In this document: positions 22,038-36,800 of the stretch, piece by piece | Layout: each line of letters starts with the position of its first letter | Position numbering within the stretch: position 1 is the stretch's first letter | Assembly: GCA_025667525.1 (NCBI GenBank) | Contig: CM046874.1 | Location: 284,442,880 to 284,506,879, forward strand | Direction of reading: 5' to 3' | Source: Glebionis coronaria | Taxonomy: Eukaryota > Streptophyta > Magnoliopsida > Asterales > Asteraceae | Length of the DNA stretch: 64,000 nt | Made by a program: the position numbers and the translations under genes | Notes under the pieces: generated by a model | What the model was told of the DNA's origin: nothing | The model's database searches: none | What the model saw: only the letters and a program-made list of their open reading frames with translations

Positions 22038-25000
22038 TGATGTTGTAAATTTAGTCAACTTACCTTTAGGAAAAAGTAGGCAACTAAAAATAGGGCAAGT
22101 GTGCACGACGATTTAGGAAAACCGTGTGTGAATGACCCTAGGTGAGTTCGTTCTCGAGGAGGCTAGTGCGTTGTGTTAAGAGTTGATATATGATGTTTGT
22201 GATTATGAAGATTTATGAAAGAAATGAGATTAGAAAAGAAGAGACGGTTACGACTACGAATTAAACTACGACGAAAAAGGCGTAAACGTAAAACCGTAAA
22301 AAAAACGACAAGAATAAAAATTTTCAACCTAAAAATTAATTATAAGCTAAAACAAGTCTAAAATATTATAAATAAGGAATAAAATCCAATAAAAATATTT
22401 TAAAACCTTTTATTAATTAAATATTCAATTTTAAATGCTAATTAAAGCCCTAAAATTAAATATAATTAATCAAAATGTCCAAAATATGATTTTATTGAAC
22501 AAATAACTTACTTATATTATCTAAAGACTAAAAAGTATTTTTTATGATTTTTAAATACTATTTTTCTATTTTTAAATTACTAAAAACTATTTTAAAATTA
22601 AAATAATTATAAAAAATAATTAAATAGTGCTAAAAATAACCTACCAATTTTAAAAGTCCTATTTTACTCTAATGAACAGTAGAAAAATGAAAAATCTTGA
22701 AAAATATTAAATTTTCCACTAAATGACAAAACTAGTTTAATTAAAACCCTAATTAACTTAAATTAATTATAAAAATTAATTAAAAAGGTGAACAGTAACT
22801 AAATTTTAAACCAAAAACCTTAAAATATTATTCTAAGTTCAGAAAAATTGATTAAACCTAAAAATATTACTTTTTGGCACTAAAAGACAAAAACAGAAAC
22901 TTTAAAATTAATTAAAAATAGCTAAATAACCTAAAAATTACTAAATGAACAGTAAATAAAAATTAAATTATACTAGAAAATCAGAAATTTAAAAAGAAAA
23001 ATAATGCAACAAGAATCAAACCCTAATTCATAAAAAAGGTCACAAAAGACAAAAATATTGGTTTCTGATAGTGACACTTCTTGAGTTTCTGTCTTTTAGT
23101 GTAGCAGTGGCTACAACAAAGCTATCAGTGGGAAAGGAGTTCCCACTGACAGTATAAAAAAACGGGTTGTGGATTCAATTGCTTGTAACTTTTGATTGCC
23201 TTTGATTTAATGGACACAATTGGCACCCCTACACTCAGTGGAGTGTAGGGAGTCAGATTAAGCTAAAAAAAAACACAAGCACAAAGCAAAATACACACAA
23301 GAAATAGCAAAAACAGTTACTGTAAGTGCACTATGGGTCTGATGGACTCTTGCTGGTTCAGTTTGCACTTAGATGAATTTTAAAACTTGTAAACTAGCAC
23401 ACAACACTTCCAAGCAACTCACAAACAAACCCTAATCCTATGGTGACCTATATTCTAACAGATTGCAAGAAATGAAGGGCAAATTAAGCTGAAATTAAGC
23501 AGATTATGAGAGGTTTCTGATTTGGCAATGTTTTAACAAATTTTAAACATGCAAACCTATTTTTATCCTACCAATCTTGAAACCAAATGACAACACAGAC
23601 CTAATACCACCTATTAAGTGTATCTAGATCCTTTTTAGGCTAATTTTCAGTCCAACACTCAACCTAGATAGCAGATCCAAACACCCCCTTAAAACTGAAA
23701 CCAAACTTTTTTCAAATCAAATCAACTTAAAACTAAACCAAACTGAAACAAAGGACTTATATCATGCATATATCATCCAAATGAAACAAATTCAAGCTCT
23801 TAAACAGATTCTTAACAATTAACAAGAAAAATCACATAAAGCATGCAAGTTTCAGAAACATAAAAAAATGGAAAATGGGTAACAAGGGCTACCTTGTTGG
23901 GCTTACTTCCAAGCCCAACAGTGGCTGATAAGCCACCTCCTACAAGCCCGGGCTTGTGCAGATCAAGTGTGATTGGATTGGTTTGAGTGCAAATGACAAG
24001 GAAATGGGTAGAATGGAACTTGATGGATCCTTGTTTCCTGCACACCACAACCAACAAAGAGAGAAGAGACAAGCTATAAGTGACTCAATAAGCTTGTTTT
24101 AAGAAGCTTGTTGAGTGGCTTATAGCAGTAAGTCATAAGGCAAAAATAAGTTTCTGAAAATTTTGAAAACAAGTGAAAGCTTAAATAACAAACTTGAAAA
24201 TTGTAAAACGGATTAAAGAAAAATAAACTTCAAACTTAAAATGCTGAAAAGAAAGTTGGATCACAGTTTCATGTAGGGTAAAAACTTTTCATTAATTTAA
24301 AGAAAAAAAAAATACATAGAAACTGGAACAAGCCTTCTCACAAGTTGAGAGGTCTTTTTATACTAGACTAAGGAGTATTCTAGACTAAGAAACCCTAATG
24401 TAGCAAATTCCTATCATGCCCCTGGATTTTCAAACTTGAAAAAGGTGGTCAAGTGACCCATGTGATCTTCTGGCCTTGATGTTGGTATTCCAGCTGGTAG
24501 AAGTGATCATGAGCGTCCAATTTAAGTAGCCAACAAGTAAAACAATGTGAACCAATGGATTTGTCTCATGGGAAAGTGACGGGTGAGCAGGGGTGGGTCA
24601 ATAAGGGGACAAGGGTGAGCTGGTGGGGTTTTGGGAGGGTGTGTTTTGATGTTGACCACCCCAATTAAGGATCTGGAGGTTATTGGAGTAAACCCCCATG
24701 ATTAGGGTTAATGAAAATTTAGGGTTTGTAAGGGGATGAAGGATGAACAGGTCATGTTTGATCTTAGCTTGTTTTTAAAATGGTGTTTACCACCAAAACC
24801 TTTGTTTAAACAGATTAGCACTTAATTTATTTAAATTAAGTTTGGTGGAATGCGGATGTGGAAGAAAGGTGGAGTATGATTGGTGGATGGAGTTGAGTGG
24901 GGTGACGTGGCAGTAGCTAAGTGGTGGGGGAAAGGTTTGTTGTCTGGTCATGAAAGGCCCCTCTAGTCTCATGGTGTATTCAAGTTGTATTATCAGCTCA

Positions 25001-25574
25001 CAAATCCCATTTCCTTTGTATTTAACTTTCAACACTTGTCATTTTTGGCACAATGTTTTTGTAATCTTGAAACAAGGACCATTTATGCAATTTCTTCATT
25101 TTCCAAGGACTGAATTTGCCATATCTTCAAACTTCAAGGCTTTGACTTGTTGGTTAACTTCTTGGAGGACCATATTTGACAATTTAGATTTGATGAGGGA
25201 CTAAATTTGCCAATTCTTCAAAGTTAAGGGTCCTTTTTGTAATTTTGACAAACTTTAGGGACCAAACTTGTAATTATGAAGATACAAGGGTATAAAGTGT
25301 CAATTCTTCAAACTTGGAGGACCATTCTTCAATATTCTTCAAATCTTCAAGGGTTTTCTTTGGAAAATTCCTCACTAGGGCTTGGTTCATCGTGCGGCTT
25401 CGTTTCCCGTGTTCGTTTTTGCGTGATTCTTGTGATCTTTTGTCATTTCCTCAATATCCGTACCTAAATTACACAAGCAACAAACACAAGCATATATTTG
25501 GGTATTTTGATAATATTTAATGCATTTTAAGTCCAAAAAGAACGATGAGACCATGTATAAAAGCCGTCTCATCA
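22038..25574 (-). repeat. Element B 3' LTR
   Basis: 3,537 bp, TGATGTTG...CTCATCA on the plus strand. Nearly identical to 33898-37432. Contains AT-rich sequence, a self-complementary segment around 23110-23160 (CAGTGGGAAAGG...TTCCCACTG) and CCTACACTCAGTGGAGTGTAGG at 23230-23251. Short frames recur in both LTR copies and show no protein features. Confidence 0.93.
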
Positions 25575-25585
25575 CTCCCCCATAC
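25575..25585 (-). other. Element B polypurine tract
   Basis: Minus strand GTATGGGGGAG directly abuts the 3' LTR (TGATGAGACGG). It is the expected site for plus-strand DNA priming. Confidence 0.85.
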
Positions 25586-27407
25586 TAAACCATTGCCGTG
25601 CCCTCACGCAATGCTAGAATAAAGTATCGTAGCATCTCCAAAATTCATTTTTATTTACTTTATTGAAATGATAAACTAGCTATACTACTACCATTGCTAC
25701 TACTCGTGTTATAGACATAATGTATGATTTTCATCGCAAAATGGGACGTTTAGGTTCATAGAATAAGAACACGTGAATGCTTCGTTAGAAATAATTTCAT
25801 CGTCCTCGATTTTCACTTCAATTCCATGCTAAACGTGCAACGAGATCATTGTTATTATAAGTTAGTAATGCTAACACTATTCATATGCCCTAATCACGTA
25901 CTTATTCTCCCATTATTCCTAAGTTGTATCTCTTATATTTTATGATGTCTTGAATGTTTCACGAGGATACATTGTTTGACTTATGCGATAATAGAGATTT
26001 AGGTCTAAAAATAGAGTCCTAACGGTGTAACTAAGACCATCAAATCAATAACCTCTCCTAATAGACGACGATGTTAAAAAATTAAGTTGACAAGAAGAAT
26101 CGATAAACACGGTTTTATAACGGTTTTGAACATGAGACTTATTACCAAGACTTTTATACGCCCCCTAACGGAAGGGCCTTATATCTTTGGTTTACCTCCA
26201 TCTTTTATTCAACTTCGCCATGAAGCTTTTATTATGACTTCGGTCTTTCCTTGCCTTTTATTATCCGCCTCATCGGTGGTTTTATTAGCCAAAGACGTAT
26301 ATCCTCACGCTAAGGCGAATTTTGGATCTTTAATGCTTCGAAGATTAAGGCTTGATTCACTTTCAATTTTTCATAGATTTTTCGGCCTTGTGGGGCTTCA
26401 AATTGTTTGCTTGATCTAGGTGAGCACTTGAAATCTTATTATTGGGTGAAGCTTTCGATTATTAGGGTGCCAATACTTCAAAACCGTGACGCTGGCGATA
26501 CCTTAATGTCTTCCCAATTTAATTACACGGAAGCTACTAGAAAAGACTAGAAACCCAACAATCCTAACTAAACCGCTAAGTCAATATTTATTAAGCAAAA
26601 AATATTTACATGCGAAGGGAGAATAAGCAAACAACGAGAACACATGAGTTTTTGAAAGAATACGAGTACTCTACGTTTAGCATAGTAACTTATAATTAAC
26701 TCTATCATTTCTCGTCCTCATTTAAGAGACTTAGCCTAATGTGTAGTTAAGGAATCAAAGCTAAGTGCTCAACACGCACGGTCGAGTCAAAAATTACTCT
26801 TATTCTCGCCATCGGAAAATCTACATTCGTGTCTTCAAACACTTATAAAATATGAGAAAAATTTTAAAATTTGGCCATTTTTAGCCTTATTTTGCAACAA
26901 AACGATAAACAAAACGATAAACTTTGGAAAGCGTGAAGGTTTGGCAAGGGAAGTATCTATTCACCCCCCCATACTAAAGTTAAACATTGTCCTCAATGTT
27001 TCGAGTCTAGGGGTGCAAACACCCCCATACTAGAGACGTAGTCGAATGCCTAATCTAGCATGGAAAGGGTGTAACCGTTAAATTTAAAGCCGTTTATGAA
27101 GTGTGCTAAAAACCTAAGGTTAGAACAATAAAGGATATATCATGGATATTGAGAAATGTCTCCAATAGCAAACGATCGAGTGCTCCTATAAAACGAACAC
27201 GAGAGGCTCCAATCGTGAAGATCATGATCTAAAAACCACATATCACAAACAACCACGGAACAAAGGTTGGAAGGGCACGAATCCCCACACGTAAGCTACA
27301 TTAGACTAAGAAAGCGATAATATGTACATAGGATAAGCATGGGACTCCCCCACGAGGTACCTCGTTTTTGATTACCGAGTCATGAGCTCGACTCGATCCC
27401 CTCAATA
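25586..27407 (-). other. Element B 3' non-coding region
   Basis: 1.8 kb between the pol stop and the PPT, without a convincing minus-strand frame. A second PPT-like block occurs on the minus strand near 26965 (AGTATGGGGGGGTGAATAG) and a third at 27010-27030. A 110-codon plus-strand frame (26087-26419) has no family features. In other Athila elements this is where an envelope-like ORF may sit; I see none. Confidence 0.7.
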
Positions 27408-30400
27408 CTAATTATCATTGGGGAAGGTGACTTGGTCGAGGTAGTTCAAGGATGGAACTTCCCCACCAAAGTAGTGCTTCAACCTATGTCCATTCACCTT
27501 GAAGTTAGGACCATCATCTTGAGCTAGCTCGATGGTCCCATACGGAAACACTTGAGTCACGGTGAATGGACCGGACCAACGGGATTTCAATTTACCGGAA
27601 AATATTTTCAATCTTGAATTAAAAAGTAAAACTTGATCCCCAATGTTAAAAACCTGGTTTTTAATTTTTGAATCATGCAACTTTTTAGTTTTCTCTTTGT
27701 AAATCAATGAATTTTCATAAGCAATGTCCTTTAATTCATCCAATTCATTTAATTGCATTTTCCGGTGTTTTCCCGCGGTCTCCATGTCATCATTACAATG
27801 CTTTAGGGCCCAATAAGCCTTGTGTTCTAATTCGATAGGCAAATGACAATTCTTTCCATACACAAGCTTATAGGGAGTGCACCCAATGGGTGTCTTATGA
27901 GCGGTCCTAAAGGCCCATAAAGCATCGTCTAACTTATCCGACCAAGATTGTCGGTTTTCCCCCACGGATCTCTCCAAGATCCTCTTTAATGCTCGGTTTG
28001 AAACCTCGACTTGCCCACTCGTTTGTGGATGATAAGCCGTAGAAAGACGATGTGTAACCCCATATTTCCTTAGAACCCTTTCAAATTGGTCATTACAAAA
28101 ATGGGTTCCACGATCGCTTATGATAGCACGAGGGGTTCCAAACCTAGCAAACAAACTTTTCAAGAACTTAACTACCACACGAGCATCATTAGTGGGCAAG
28201 GCCTTCGCCTCCACCCACTTAGAAAGGTAGTCAACCGCAACGAGAATGTACTTATTACCACGAGATGATGGGAACGGCCCCATAAAGTCTATGCCCCAAA
28301 CGTCAAAGATCTCACATACTTGAATGATATTTTGTGGCATTTCATCTTTTTGTGAGGCTTCTCCTTGTCGTTGGCATGAATCACAAGACTTCACAAGATC
28401 TTGTGCATCTCGGTAAATAGTAGGCCAAAAGAAGCCGGCATCAAACACCTTTTTAGCCGTGAGATTAGCACCGTGATGACCACCCGTGGGTCCCTCATGG
28501 CAAGCTCTAAGGATGTTAGAAGCTTCGGTGCCAAATACACAACGGCGGATGATTTGATCCGCACAAGTTCGAAACAAGTAAGGGTCGTTCCAAAAATAGA
28601 ACTTGACATCACGAAAGAATTTTCGTTTTTCTTGAGTTGTCATACCCTTAACGATGAAGTTACCCGCATGGTAATTTGCAAAATCCGCAAACCATGGGGT
28701 AGAAGAATCAAGTTTGGAATTCACTACACCAAGTGTCTCGAGCGGAAATGTTTCGGTGATTTCCTTGGGCTCGTAAACACTTTGGTGAGGATCTTCCAAA
28801 CGAGAGAGATGATCGGCCGCTAGATTCTCGGCTCCTTTTTTGTCAACGATTTTGTGATCAAATTCTTGAAGGAGGAGAATCCAACGAAGTAATCTCGGCT
28901 TAGCATCTTGTTTAGCCATGAGATACTTAATAGCCGAATGGTCCGTATACACTATGCATTTTGTTAAGACGAGATAAGGTCGGAATTTCTCAAATGCATA
29001 CACCACGGCAAGGAACTCCTTTTCCGTTGTAGTGTATTTAAGTTGAGCCTCGGTCATCGTCTTGCTAGCATAGTGAATAGGCAAGAAGTGCTTATCATGA
29101 CGTTGCCCCAAAACGGCCCCAATAGCGTAATCACTTGCATCACACATTAGCTCAAAGGGGAGGTTCCAATTTGGAGCAACAAGAATGGGAGCTTCGGTAA
29201 GTTTCCTCTTAAGGATCTCAAAGGCTCGTACACAATCTTCGTCAAAGACAAAACGTGCCTCTTTTTCAAGAAGATGTGTAATGGGTCGAGAAATCTTCGA
29301 GAAATCCTTGATGAATCGTCGATAAAAGCCCGCGTGGCCTAGGAAACTCCTAACTCCCTTGACGGTTTTGGGATGAGGTAATTTGGCGATGACGTCTACC
29401 TTAGCTTGATCTACCTCAATCCCCGCTTTCGAGACCTTGTGCCCTAAGACGATTCCACTTCTAACCATAAAATGACACTTTTCCCAATTGAGCACAAGGT
29501 TGGTTTCCTCACAACGTTTTAACATTCTCTCAAGGTTCGACAAACACGAAGTAAAGGAATCACCAAACACGGAAAAGTCATCCATGAAGACTTCCATCGT
29601 CTTCTCGATCATATCATGAAAAATAGCCATCATGCATCGTTGAAAAGTTCCCGGTGCATTACAAAGTCCGAATGGCATTCTACGATAGGCAAACGTTCCA
29701 TATGGACACGTAAACGTAGTTTTTTCTTGATCACGAGGATCGATGGGAATTTGGAAGTAGCCGGAAAAACCATCTAAAAAGCAATAGAAATCGTTTCCCG
29801 CTAGACGCTCCAACATTTGGTCCATGAAGGGCAAGGGAAAATGGTCTTTTCGAGTGGCTTCATTCAACTTACGATAGTCAATGCACACTCTCCATCCGGT
29901 CACGAGTCTTGTGGGAATCAACTCGTTGGCATCGTTTGGCACAACGGTCATCCCTCCCTTTTTAGGGACACAATGAATAGGACTCACCCAAGGGCTATCG
30001 GAAATAGGGTAAATCATTCCCGCGTCAAGGAGTTTAAGTACCTCCTTTTTGATGACGTCGTGAATTTTGGGGTTCACCCTCCTTTGACTTTGGATTGTTG
30101 GCTTGAAATCTTCCTCCATTAATATTTTATGTGTACAAAATTTGGGATCGATTCCCTTAATGTCGGATAACTTCCACGCAATCGCCCCTTTGTGGTCCTT
30201 AAGAACATCGACAAGTGCGGTTTTCTCATCATTCGAAAGTTCCTTCCCAATAATAACCGGCAACTTGTCGTCCTCCTCCAAATAGACATATTCGAGGTGA
30301 GGAGGTAAATCTTTCAACTCGAGAATGGGTGGTTCCTCAAGTGAAGATTTAGGCTCGATACTCATAACCTCCTCGGGTGGAGGAAATGGGAAATCGTTGA

Positions 30401-33149
30401 GAAAATCCTTGATAATCGAGAAGTCCTCATAGTTGTCGAGGTCTTCGTCACAAGTACGTGGAACATCGAATTCTTCCAACGTAAAACCACCACCTTCGAA
30501 AGGAGTGAAGGTTGGTGTCGAATTATCAAGAATTGGATCTAACATAGTGGGATTGCCACTAGTTTCTTCATCACCAAACCCTAAAACTTCTTGTGAAAAT
30601 TCCTCGCAAACCACGTCGATCATATCAACGAGGTTTATGGTAGCAACGGAATAAACATGAGAAAGTTGAGAATTTTGAGTTGCGTTTATAACAAGTTCCT
30701 CGTCGTTGAAACGTAAGGTGATCTTTCTAGCATGCACATCAATCAAAGCCATAGACGTATCTAAAAACGAACGACCTAAAATAAGAGGAACTTGAGGATC
30801 CGTGGGGATGTCAACAACAATAAAGTCTACGGGATAGTAGAACTTTCCCACTTTCACAAAAACGTCTTCCGCCAATCCACATGCAAGAATCGTGGAATGG
30901 TCGGCCAACTCAATAGACATTCGTGAAGGAGTAAGATTAGGAAGATTGAGCGACTTGTAGATTGCAAGTGGCATCAAGTTAATGCTAGCACCAAGATCGG
31001 CCAAGGCGAAGCATTCTTCCATGTCTTGGATTGCACAAGGGATCAAAAATTTACCGGGATCACCGACTTTTTGAGGTATGCGATTAAGATAAACCGACGA
31101 ACAACTAGACTTTTGGTGTAATTTCTCCTTGTTGTTCAACATACCCTTAAAGTTAGCGGCAAATCGAGGCATCATGACCAAGGCATCGGCGAAACTCACA
31201 TTAAAGTGCAAATCACGAAACATTTTCATAAAAAGCTCAAATTGATAGTTGTCGCGCTCTTGTCGTTTCTCCTTCCTAAGTCTCGATGGGTAAGGCAAGG
31301 GTGGTGTGGGTTGGGGCATAGGCATAGCCTTTGGAATCTCGGGTTCCAATATGGGTGATGGGTCAACCGTAGGTGTGGCATGAGCAGTACTTTGTGGGAT
31401 TGAAATATGCTCCTCTTCGACCACCACCTCGGGTTCTTCCTCAATTTCCTCCACCGTTGGAGTAATTGGTTGAGAAGTCGGTTCTTTAAGTGCCTTACCA
31501 CTACGTGTGGTAATCACTTTCATCTCTCCCTTCGGGTTTGAAACGGTGTTACTAGGTAAACTACCCGAAGTAGAGGCTTTGTTTCCCATTACGGCTTCTA
31601 AAATTGCATTAAGCTTAGCATCAAAATTATTAAACTTCACATCTTGGATAGCGGCTTTTTGGTCAATTCTTTGTTCAAGCCTAGCATGACTTTGCTCTAT
31701 CTTGTTGTTTTGACCTCGAATTTGGTTAGCAAAATCATTTTTCAATTCATTCCTCATGGCTAGATTTTCCTTAATGAAATTAGCTAACTCCTTTGCATTC
31801 TTAGCCGTTTCCTTAGCTTGATTAGCCATTTGCTCTTGAATGTTTTCCATAATCTTATCATTTGAAGTAGTGTAATTCAAAAAGTCCAATGGAAGTTCTT
31901 TGTTATTTTGAAGACCTTGACTTGCATTTTGAAAATTACGGTTTTGATTTTGATTTTGCAATTGGCTATTACTACTACTCCCTTGATTCCCATAGTTGTT
32001 ATTACCCTTATAATTGTTCCTTTGATTGCTTTGGTAACCAACTTGATTGTTTCGATAATTGTTAGCATTTTGATTTGGTGAAAAACCCGGTGGAGTCAAT
32101 TGATTAGTGCGAGGAACTTGACCGTTTTGGTTATAAGTTCCCGCGGCCGCGAAGGCACTCGAAGTGTTACCACCGTTGGTAATGCACTCGGAATAATCGT
32201 GAGCTCCACCACAATACATACAAGAAACCTCAACTGCTTTAATCGTAGCGGGAGCGGGTTGTTCACCAACTTTAAACTCAACTAACAAGCCTTTCACTAT
32301 ATCAAAAATTTTGTTCTCCAAATTAGCCTCGACTTGGCAAGCATCAACGGTGTGTGACAAACTAGGTGAAGATGAAGACGAAGCCTTACGAACACTCGAC
32401 GTGCTACGAGGACTATACACCTTAGACCTATTCTCAATAATTACCAATGCTTCCTCGACCGTCTTACACAAGAAATTACCACCCGCGGCGGCATTAAGAT
32501 AATCACGCTCATGATCGTTCAAGCCATTGTAAAACGTGTCTATTTGATGCAAGTCGGAAAAACCATGATGAGGACATTCGTGCAACATTTCCTTAAACCT
32601 ATTCCAAGCCGTTGAAAAACTCTCATTAAACTCTTGCGAAAACTTTGAAATCTCGTTTTTCAAGTGCGTAGTCTTAGAGGGCGGAAAAAATTGGTTCACG
32701 AATTTTGAAACGAGATCCTTCCACGTCAATATAGAATTGGGTGGCTCTTTCTCTAACCAAATTTTTGCGGGCCCCGCTAAGGAATACGGAAAAAGCATCA
32801 TCTTAATCGAGTCGTTTGAAACATCCTTAAACTTGCATGTGGCGGTGAGACGATTAAATTGGCGAATGTGGTTATGCGGGTTGTCCTTTTCGTCCCCTCG
32901 AAACTTGTTGTTTTGAATCATGGACAACAAACCCGTCTTAACCTCAAAATTCTCCGCAAGGATAGCGGGAATCACAATCGCTTCTCCATAACCCTCGGTG
33001 GGTGCTTGAAGCAACTCCATCATAGTTCGATTAGCCATGGGTTCTTCTTTCACTACAATGGGTTCGTCAATAGGAGAGTCCTCACTAGTAGGAGTGAGTG
33101 ATTTGTTTCTTCGTTTACGAGCACGTCTAGCTTTAGAGCGAGTTTGCAT
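27408..33149 (-). CDS. gag-pol: Athila gag-pol polyprotein, intact
   Basis: A single frame encodes capsid, protease, reverse transcriptase, RNase H and integrase, the set needed to copy and insert the element. Numbering from the upstream ATG at 33179 (1,923 aa); I prefer the MQTRSK start at residue 11 (33149), which is conserved in A and C. Gag core about 70-255; zinc knuckle C320-x2-C323-x3-H327-x4-C332; Asn/Gln-rich and coiled-coil 370-520; retropepsin DLGAS 728-732; RT about 1035-1215 with FMDD 1198-1201; RNase H about 1343-1465 ([12 protein letters not shown]); integrase zinc site H1561/H1568, C1599, C1602; catalytic D1631, D1689, E1725 (last spacing D-x35-E); C-terminal SRWSGPF about 1867. 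No stop or frameshift. Gag and pol are fused in one frame without a slip site, as is common in plant gypsy elements. No chromodomain, as expected for Athila. Confidence 0.97.
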   Translation of the reverse strand: MQTRSKARRARKRRNKSLTPTSEDSPIDEPIVVKEEPMANRTMMELLQAPTEGYGEAIVIPAILAENFEVKTGLLSMIQNNKFRGDEKDNPHNHIRQFNRLTATCKFKDVSNDSIKMMLFPYSLAGPAKIWLEKEPPNSILTWKDLVSKFVNQFFPPSKTTHLKNEISKFSQEFNESFSTAWNRFKEMLHECPHHGFSDLHQIDTFYNGLNDHERDYLNAAAGGNFLCKTVEEALVIIENRSKVYSPRSTSSVRKASSSSSPSLSHTVDACQVEANLENKIFDIVKGLLVEFKVGEQPAPATIKAVEVSCMYCGGAHDYSECITNGGNTSSAFAAAGTYNQNGQVPRTNQLTPPGFSPNQNANNYRNNQVGYQSNQRNNYKGNNNYGNQGSSSNSQLQNQNQNRNFQNASQGLQNNKELPLDFLNYTTSNDKIMENIQEQMANQAKETAKNAKELANFIKENLAMRNELKNDFANQIRGQNNKIEQSHARLEQRIDQKAAIQDVKFNNFDAKLNAILEAVMGNKASTSGSLPSNTVSNPKGEMKVITTRSGKALKEPTSQPITPTVEEIEEEPEVVVEEEHISIPQSTAHATPTVDPSPILEPEIPKAMPMPQPTPPLPYPSRLRKEKRQERDNYQFELFMKMFRDLHFNVSFADALVMMPRFAANFKGMLNNKEKLHQKSSCSSVYLNRIPQKVGDPGKFLIPCAIQDMEECFALADLGASINLMPLAIYKSLNLPNLTPSRMSIELADHSTILACGLAEDVFVKVGKFYYPVDFIVVDIPTDPQVPLILGRSFLDTSMALIDVHARKITLRFNDEELVINATQNSQLSHVYSVATINLVDMIDVVCEEFSQEVLGFGDEETSGNPTMLDPILDNSTPTFTPFEGGGFTLEEFDVPRTCDEDLDNYEDFSIIKDFLNDFPFPPPEEVMSIEPKSSLEEPPILELKDLPPHLEYVYLEEDDKLPVIIGKELSNDEKTALVDVLKDHKGAIAWKLSDIKGIDPKFCTHKILMEEDFKPTIQSQRRVNPKIHDVIKKEVLKLLDAGMIYPISDSPWVSPIHCVPKKGGMTVVPNDANELIPTRLVTGWRVCIDYRKLNEATRKDHFPLPFMDQMLERLAGNDFYCFLDGFSGYFQIPIDPRDQEKTTFTCPYGTFAYRRMPFGLCNAPGTFQRCMMAIFHDMIEKTMEVFMDDFSVFGDSFTSCLSNLERMLKRCEETNLVLNWEKCHFMVRSGIVLGHKVSKAGIEVDQAKVDVIAKLPHPKTVKGVRSFLGHAGFYRRFIKDFSKISRPITHLLEKEARFVFDEDCVRAFEILKRKLTEAPILVAPNWNLPFELMCDASDYAIGAVLGQRHDKHFLPIHYASKTMTEAQLKYTTTEKEFLAVVYAFEKFRPYLVLTKCIVYTDHSAIKYLMAKQDAKPRLLRWILLLQEFDHKIVDKKGAENLAADHLSRLEDPHQSVYEPKEITETFPLETLGVVNSKLDSSTPWFADFANYHAGNFIVKGMTTQEKRKFFRDVKFYFWNDPYLFRTCADQIIRRCVFGTEASNILRACHEGPTGGHHGANLTAKKVFDAGFFWPTIYRDAQDLVKSCDSCQRQGEASQKDEMPQNIIQVCEIFDVWGIDFMGPFPSSRGNKYILVAVDYLSKWVEAKALPTNDARVVVKFLKSLFARFGTPRAIISDRGTHFCNDQFERVLRKYGVTHRLSTAYHPQTSGQVEVSNRALKRILERSVGENRQSWSDKLDDALWAFRTAHKTPIGCTPYKLVYGKNCHLPIELEHKAYWALKHCNDDMETAGKHRKMQLNELDELKDIAYENSLIYKEKTKKLHDSKIKNQVFNIGDQVLLFNSRLKIFSGKLKSRWSGPFTVTQVFPYGTIELAQDDGPNFKVNGHRLKHYFGGEVPSLNYLDQVTFPNDN

Positions 33150-33876
33150 AAACGTCACGTACAACGAGAAGGCGAGCAAAGAAGATTCTTTTTGGTATTT
33201 TTACTTTTTCAATTTTTTTGTGGTTTTTGATTGTTTTTAACTTTTTTGGATTTTTTGGAATGTATTAAGTAGACCAAAATCTACAAATCTCCTCACTAAT
33301 CAAATCTCTTGATTAACGAAGCCTCAAGGAATGAAAACGATCACGTGAAGTGAACGCCTTCGATGACTTTAGAACGATGGTGGAACACCAAATCGTTCAA
33401 GAGGGTTTAATCAAATGAAACCAAGAAAATATATATGATACTTAATAATACTTTGGGCGGCAAAACCCTCGATTCACTCTCAAAATCAAATACGCACAAG
33501 CAAGCGGAGGAAACGAGGCGGCGCGAAGCACTTAAGAGCCTTTTTCCTTTAGGTCGTGAAATACAACCGCCTTATACCCACCTTATAGTTTGTATTATCA
33601 AAATCAAGCTTCACGAAAGTATTTATCTATTTTTGCCTTTTTTCTTTGGTTTGAGATTCGAATACAATGATCGAGTGATGAAATCCCGAATCAAGATTGT
33701 GATTGCTCACGTATTTGGAGTACTTGTAAATTTATTGTTCTACGTATACAATATAGTAATAATATTCACACAAAAATCGAAAAACGATAATACGTATTAA
33801 TAGAGTGCTATTAATACAAATACTATTTATGGCTAATATAGAAAACAACAATGGTTCAACCAAAACACAACACGCC
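33150..33876 (-). other. Element B 5' leader
   Basis: Untranslated stretch between PBS and gag, AT-rich, homologous to leaders of A and C. A short upstream extension of the gag frame (10 codons to 33179) lacks a conserved start in A (which has only MKF before MQTH), so it is taken as leader. Confidence 0.8.
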
Positions 33877-33894
33877 TCCCCGGCAGCGGCGCCA
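33877..33894 (-). other. Element B primer binding site, tRNA-Asp
   Basis: Minus strand TGGCGCCGCTGCCGGGGA; one mismatch to the tRNA-Asp complement found in A. Three bases separate it from the 5' LTR. Confidence 0.92.
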
Positions 33895-33897
33895 AAA

Positions 33898-36800
33898 TGA
33901 TGTTGTAAATTTAGTCAACTTACCTTTAGGAAAAAGTAGGCAACTAAAAATAGGGCAAGTGTGCACGACGATTTAGGAAAACCGTGTGTGAATGACCCTA
34001 GGTGAGTTCGTTCTCGAGGAGGCTAGTGCGTTGTGTTAAGAGTTGATATATGATGTTTGTGATTATGAAGATTTATGAAAGAAATGAGATTAGAAAAGAA
34101 GAGACGGTTACGACTACGAATTAAACTACGACGAAAAAGGCGTAAACGTAAAACCGTAAAAAAACGACAAGAATAAAAATTTTCAACCTAAAAATTAATT
34201 ATAAGCTAAAACAAGTCTAAAATAATATAAATAAGGAATAAAATCCAATAAAAATATTTTAAAACCTTTTATTAATTAAATATTCAATTTTAAATGCTAA
34301 TTAAAGCCCTAAAATTAAATATAATTAATCAAAATGTCCAAAATATGATTTTATTGAACAAATAACTTACTTATATTATCTAAAGACTAAAAAGTATTTT
34401 TTATGATTTTTAAATACTATTTTTCTATTTTTAAATTACTTAAAACTATTTTAAAATTAAAATAATTATAAAAAATAATTAAATAGTGCTAAAAATAACT
34501 TACCAATTTTAAAAGTCCTATTTTACTCTAATGAACAGTAGAAATATGAAAAATCTTGAAAAATATTAAATTTTCCACTAAATGACAAAACTAGTTTAAT
34601 TAAAACCCTAATTAACTTAAATTAATTATAAAAATTAATTAAAAAGGTGAACAGTAACTAAATTTTAAACCAAAAACCTTAAAATATTATTCTAAGTTCA
34701 GAAAAATTGATTAAACCTAAAAATATTACTTTTTGGCACTAAAAGACAAAAACAGAAACTTTAAAATTAATTAAAAATAGCTAAATAACCTAAAAATTAC
34801 TAAATGAACAGTAAATAAAAATTAAATTATACTAGAAAATCAGAAATTTTAAAAGAAAAATAATGCAACAAGAATCAAACCCTAATTCATAAAAAAGGTC
34901 ACAAAAGACAAAAATATTGGTTTCTGATAGTGACACTTCTTGAGTTTCTATCTTTTAGTGTAGCAGTGGCTACAACAAAGCTATCAGTGGGAAAGGAGTT
35001 CCCACTGACAGTATAAAAAAACGGGTTGTGGATTCAATTGCTTGTAACTTTTGATTGCCTTTGATTTAATGGACACAATTGGCACCCCTACACTCAGTGG
35101 AGTGTAGGGAGTCAGATTAAGCTAAAAAAAAACACAAGCACAAAGCAAAATACACACAAGAAATAGCAAAAACAGTTATTGTAAGTGCACTATGGGTCTG
35201 ATGGACTCTTGCTGGTTCAGTTTGCACTTAGATGAATTTTAAAACTTGTAAACTAGCACACAACACTTCCAAGCAACTCACAAACAAACCCTAATCCTAT
35301 GGTGACCTATATTCTAACAGATTGCAAGAAATGAAGGGCAAATTAAGCTGAAATTAAGTAGATTATGAGAGGTTTCTGATTTGGCAATGTTTTAACAAAT
35401 TTTAAACATGCAAACCTATTTTTATCCTACCAATCTTGAAACCAAATGACAACACAGACCTAATACCACCTATTAAGTGTATCTAGATCCTTTTTAGGCT
35501 AATTTTCAGTCCAACACTCAACCTAGATAGCAGATCCAAACACCCCCTTAAAACTGAAACCAAACTTTTTTCAAATCAAATCAACTTAAAACTAAACCAA
35601 ACTGAAACAAAGGACTTATATCATGCATATATCATCCAAATGAAACAAATTCAAGCTCTTAAACAGATTCTTAACAATTAACAAGAAAAATCACATAAAG
35701 CATGCAAGTTTCAGAAACATAAAAAAAATGGAAAATGGGTAACAAGGGCTACCTTGTTGGGCTTACTTCCAAGCCCAAAAGTGGCTGATAAGCCACCTCC
35801 TATAAGCCCGGGCTTGTGCAGATCAAGTGTGATTGGATTGGTTTGAGTGCAAATGACAAGAAAATGGGTAGAATGGAACTTGATGGATCCTTGTTTCCTG
35901 CACACCACAACCAACAAAGAGAGAAGAGACAAGCTATAAGTGACTCAATAAGCTTGTTTTAAGAAGCTTGTTGAGTGGCTTATAGCAGTAAGTCATAAGG
36001 CAAAAATAAGTTTCTGAAAATTTTGAAAACAAGTGAAAGCTTAAATAACAAACTTGAAAATTGTAAAACGGATTAAAGAAAAATAAACTTCAAACTTAAA
36101 ATGCTGAAAAGAAAGTTGGATCACAGTTTCATGTAGGGTAAAAACTTTTCATTAATTTAAAGAAAAAAAAATACATAGAAACTGGAACAAGCCTTCTCAC
36201 AAGTTGAGAGGTCTTTTTATACTAGACTAAGGAGTATTCTAGACTAAGAAACCCTAATGTAGCAAATTCCTATCATGCCCCTGGATTTTCAAACTTGAAA
36301 AAGGTGGTCAAGTGACCCATGTGATCTTCTGGCCTTGATGTTGGTATTCCAGCTGGTAGAAGTGATCATGAGCGTCCAATTTGAGTAGCCAACAAGTAAA
36401 ACAATGTGAACCAATGGATTTGTCTCATGGGAAAGTGACGGGTGAGCAGGGGTGGGTCAATAAGGGGACAAGGGTGAGCTGGTGGGGTTTTGGGAGGGTG
36501 TGTTTTGATGTTGACCACCCAATTAAGGATCTGGAGGTTATTGGAGTAAACCCCCATGATTAGGGTTAATGAAAATTTAGGGTTTGTAAGGGGATGAAGG
36601 ATGAACAGGTCATGTTTGATCTTAGCTTGTTTTTAAAATGGTGTTTACCACCAAAACCTTTGTTTAAACAGATTAGCACTTAATTTATTTAAATTAAGTT
36701 TGGTGGAATGCGGATGTGGAAGAAAGGTGGAGTATGATTGGTGGATGGAGTTGAGTGGGGTGACGTAGCAGTAGCTAAGTGGTGGGGGAAAGGTTTGTTG

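Noticed and set aside
26087..26419. 110-codon plus-strand frame in the B 3' region as an envelope-like gene
   Set aside because: Wrong strand for the element, no signal peptide or transmembrane pattern, no recognised family.
23812..35932. Recurring 60-86-codon frames in both B LTRs (for example 23812-24072 and 35711-35932)
   Set aside because: Same reason: LTR copies. One copy is shortened by a 1-bp homopolymer change, which argues against coding selection.
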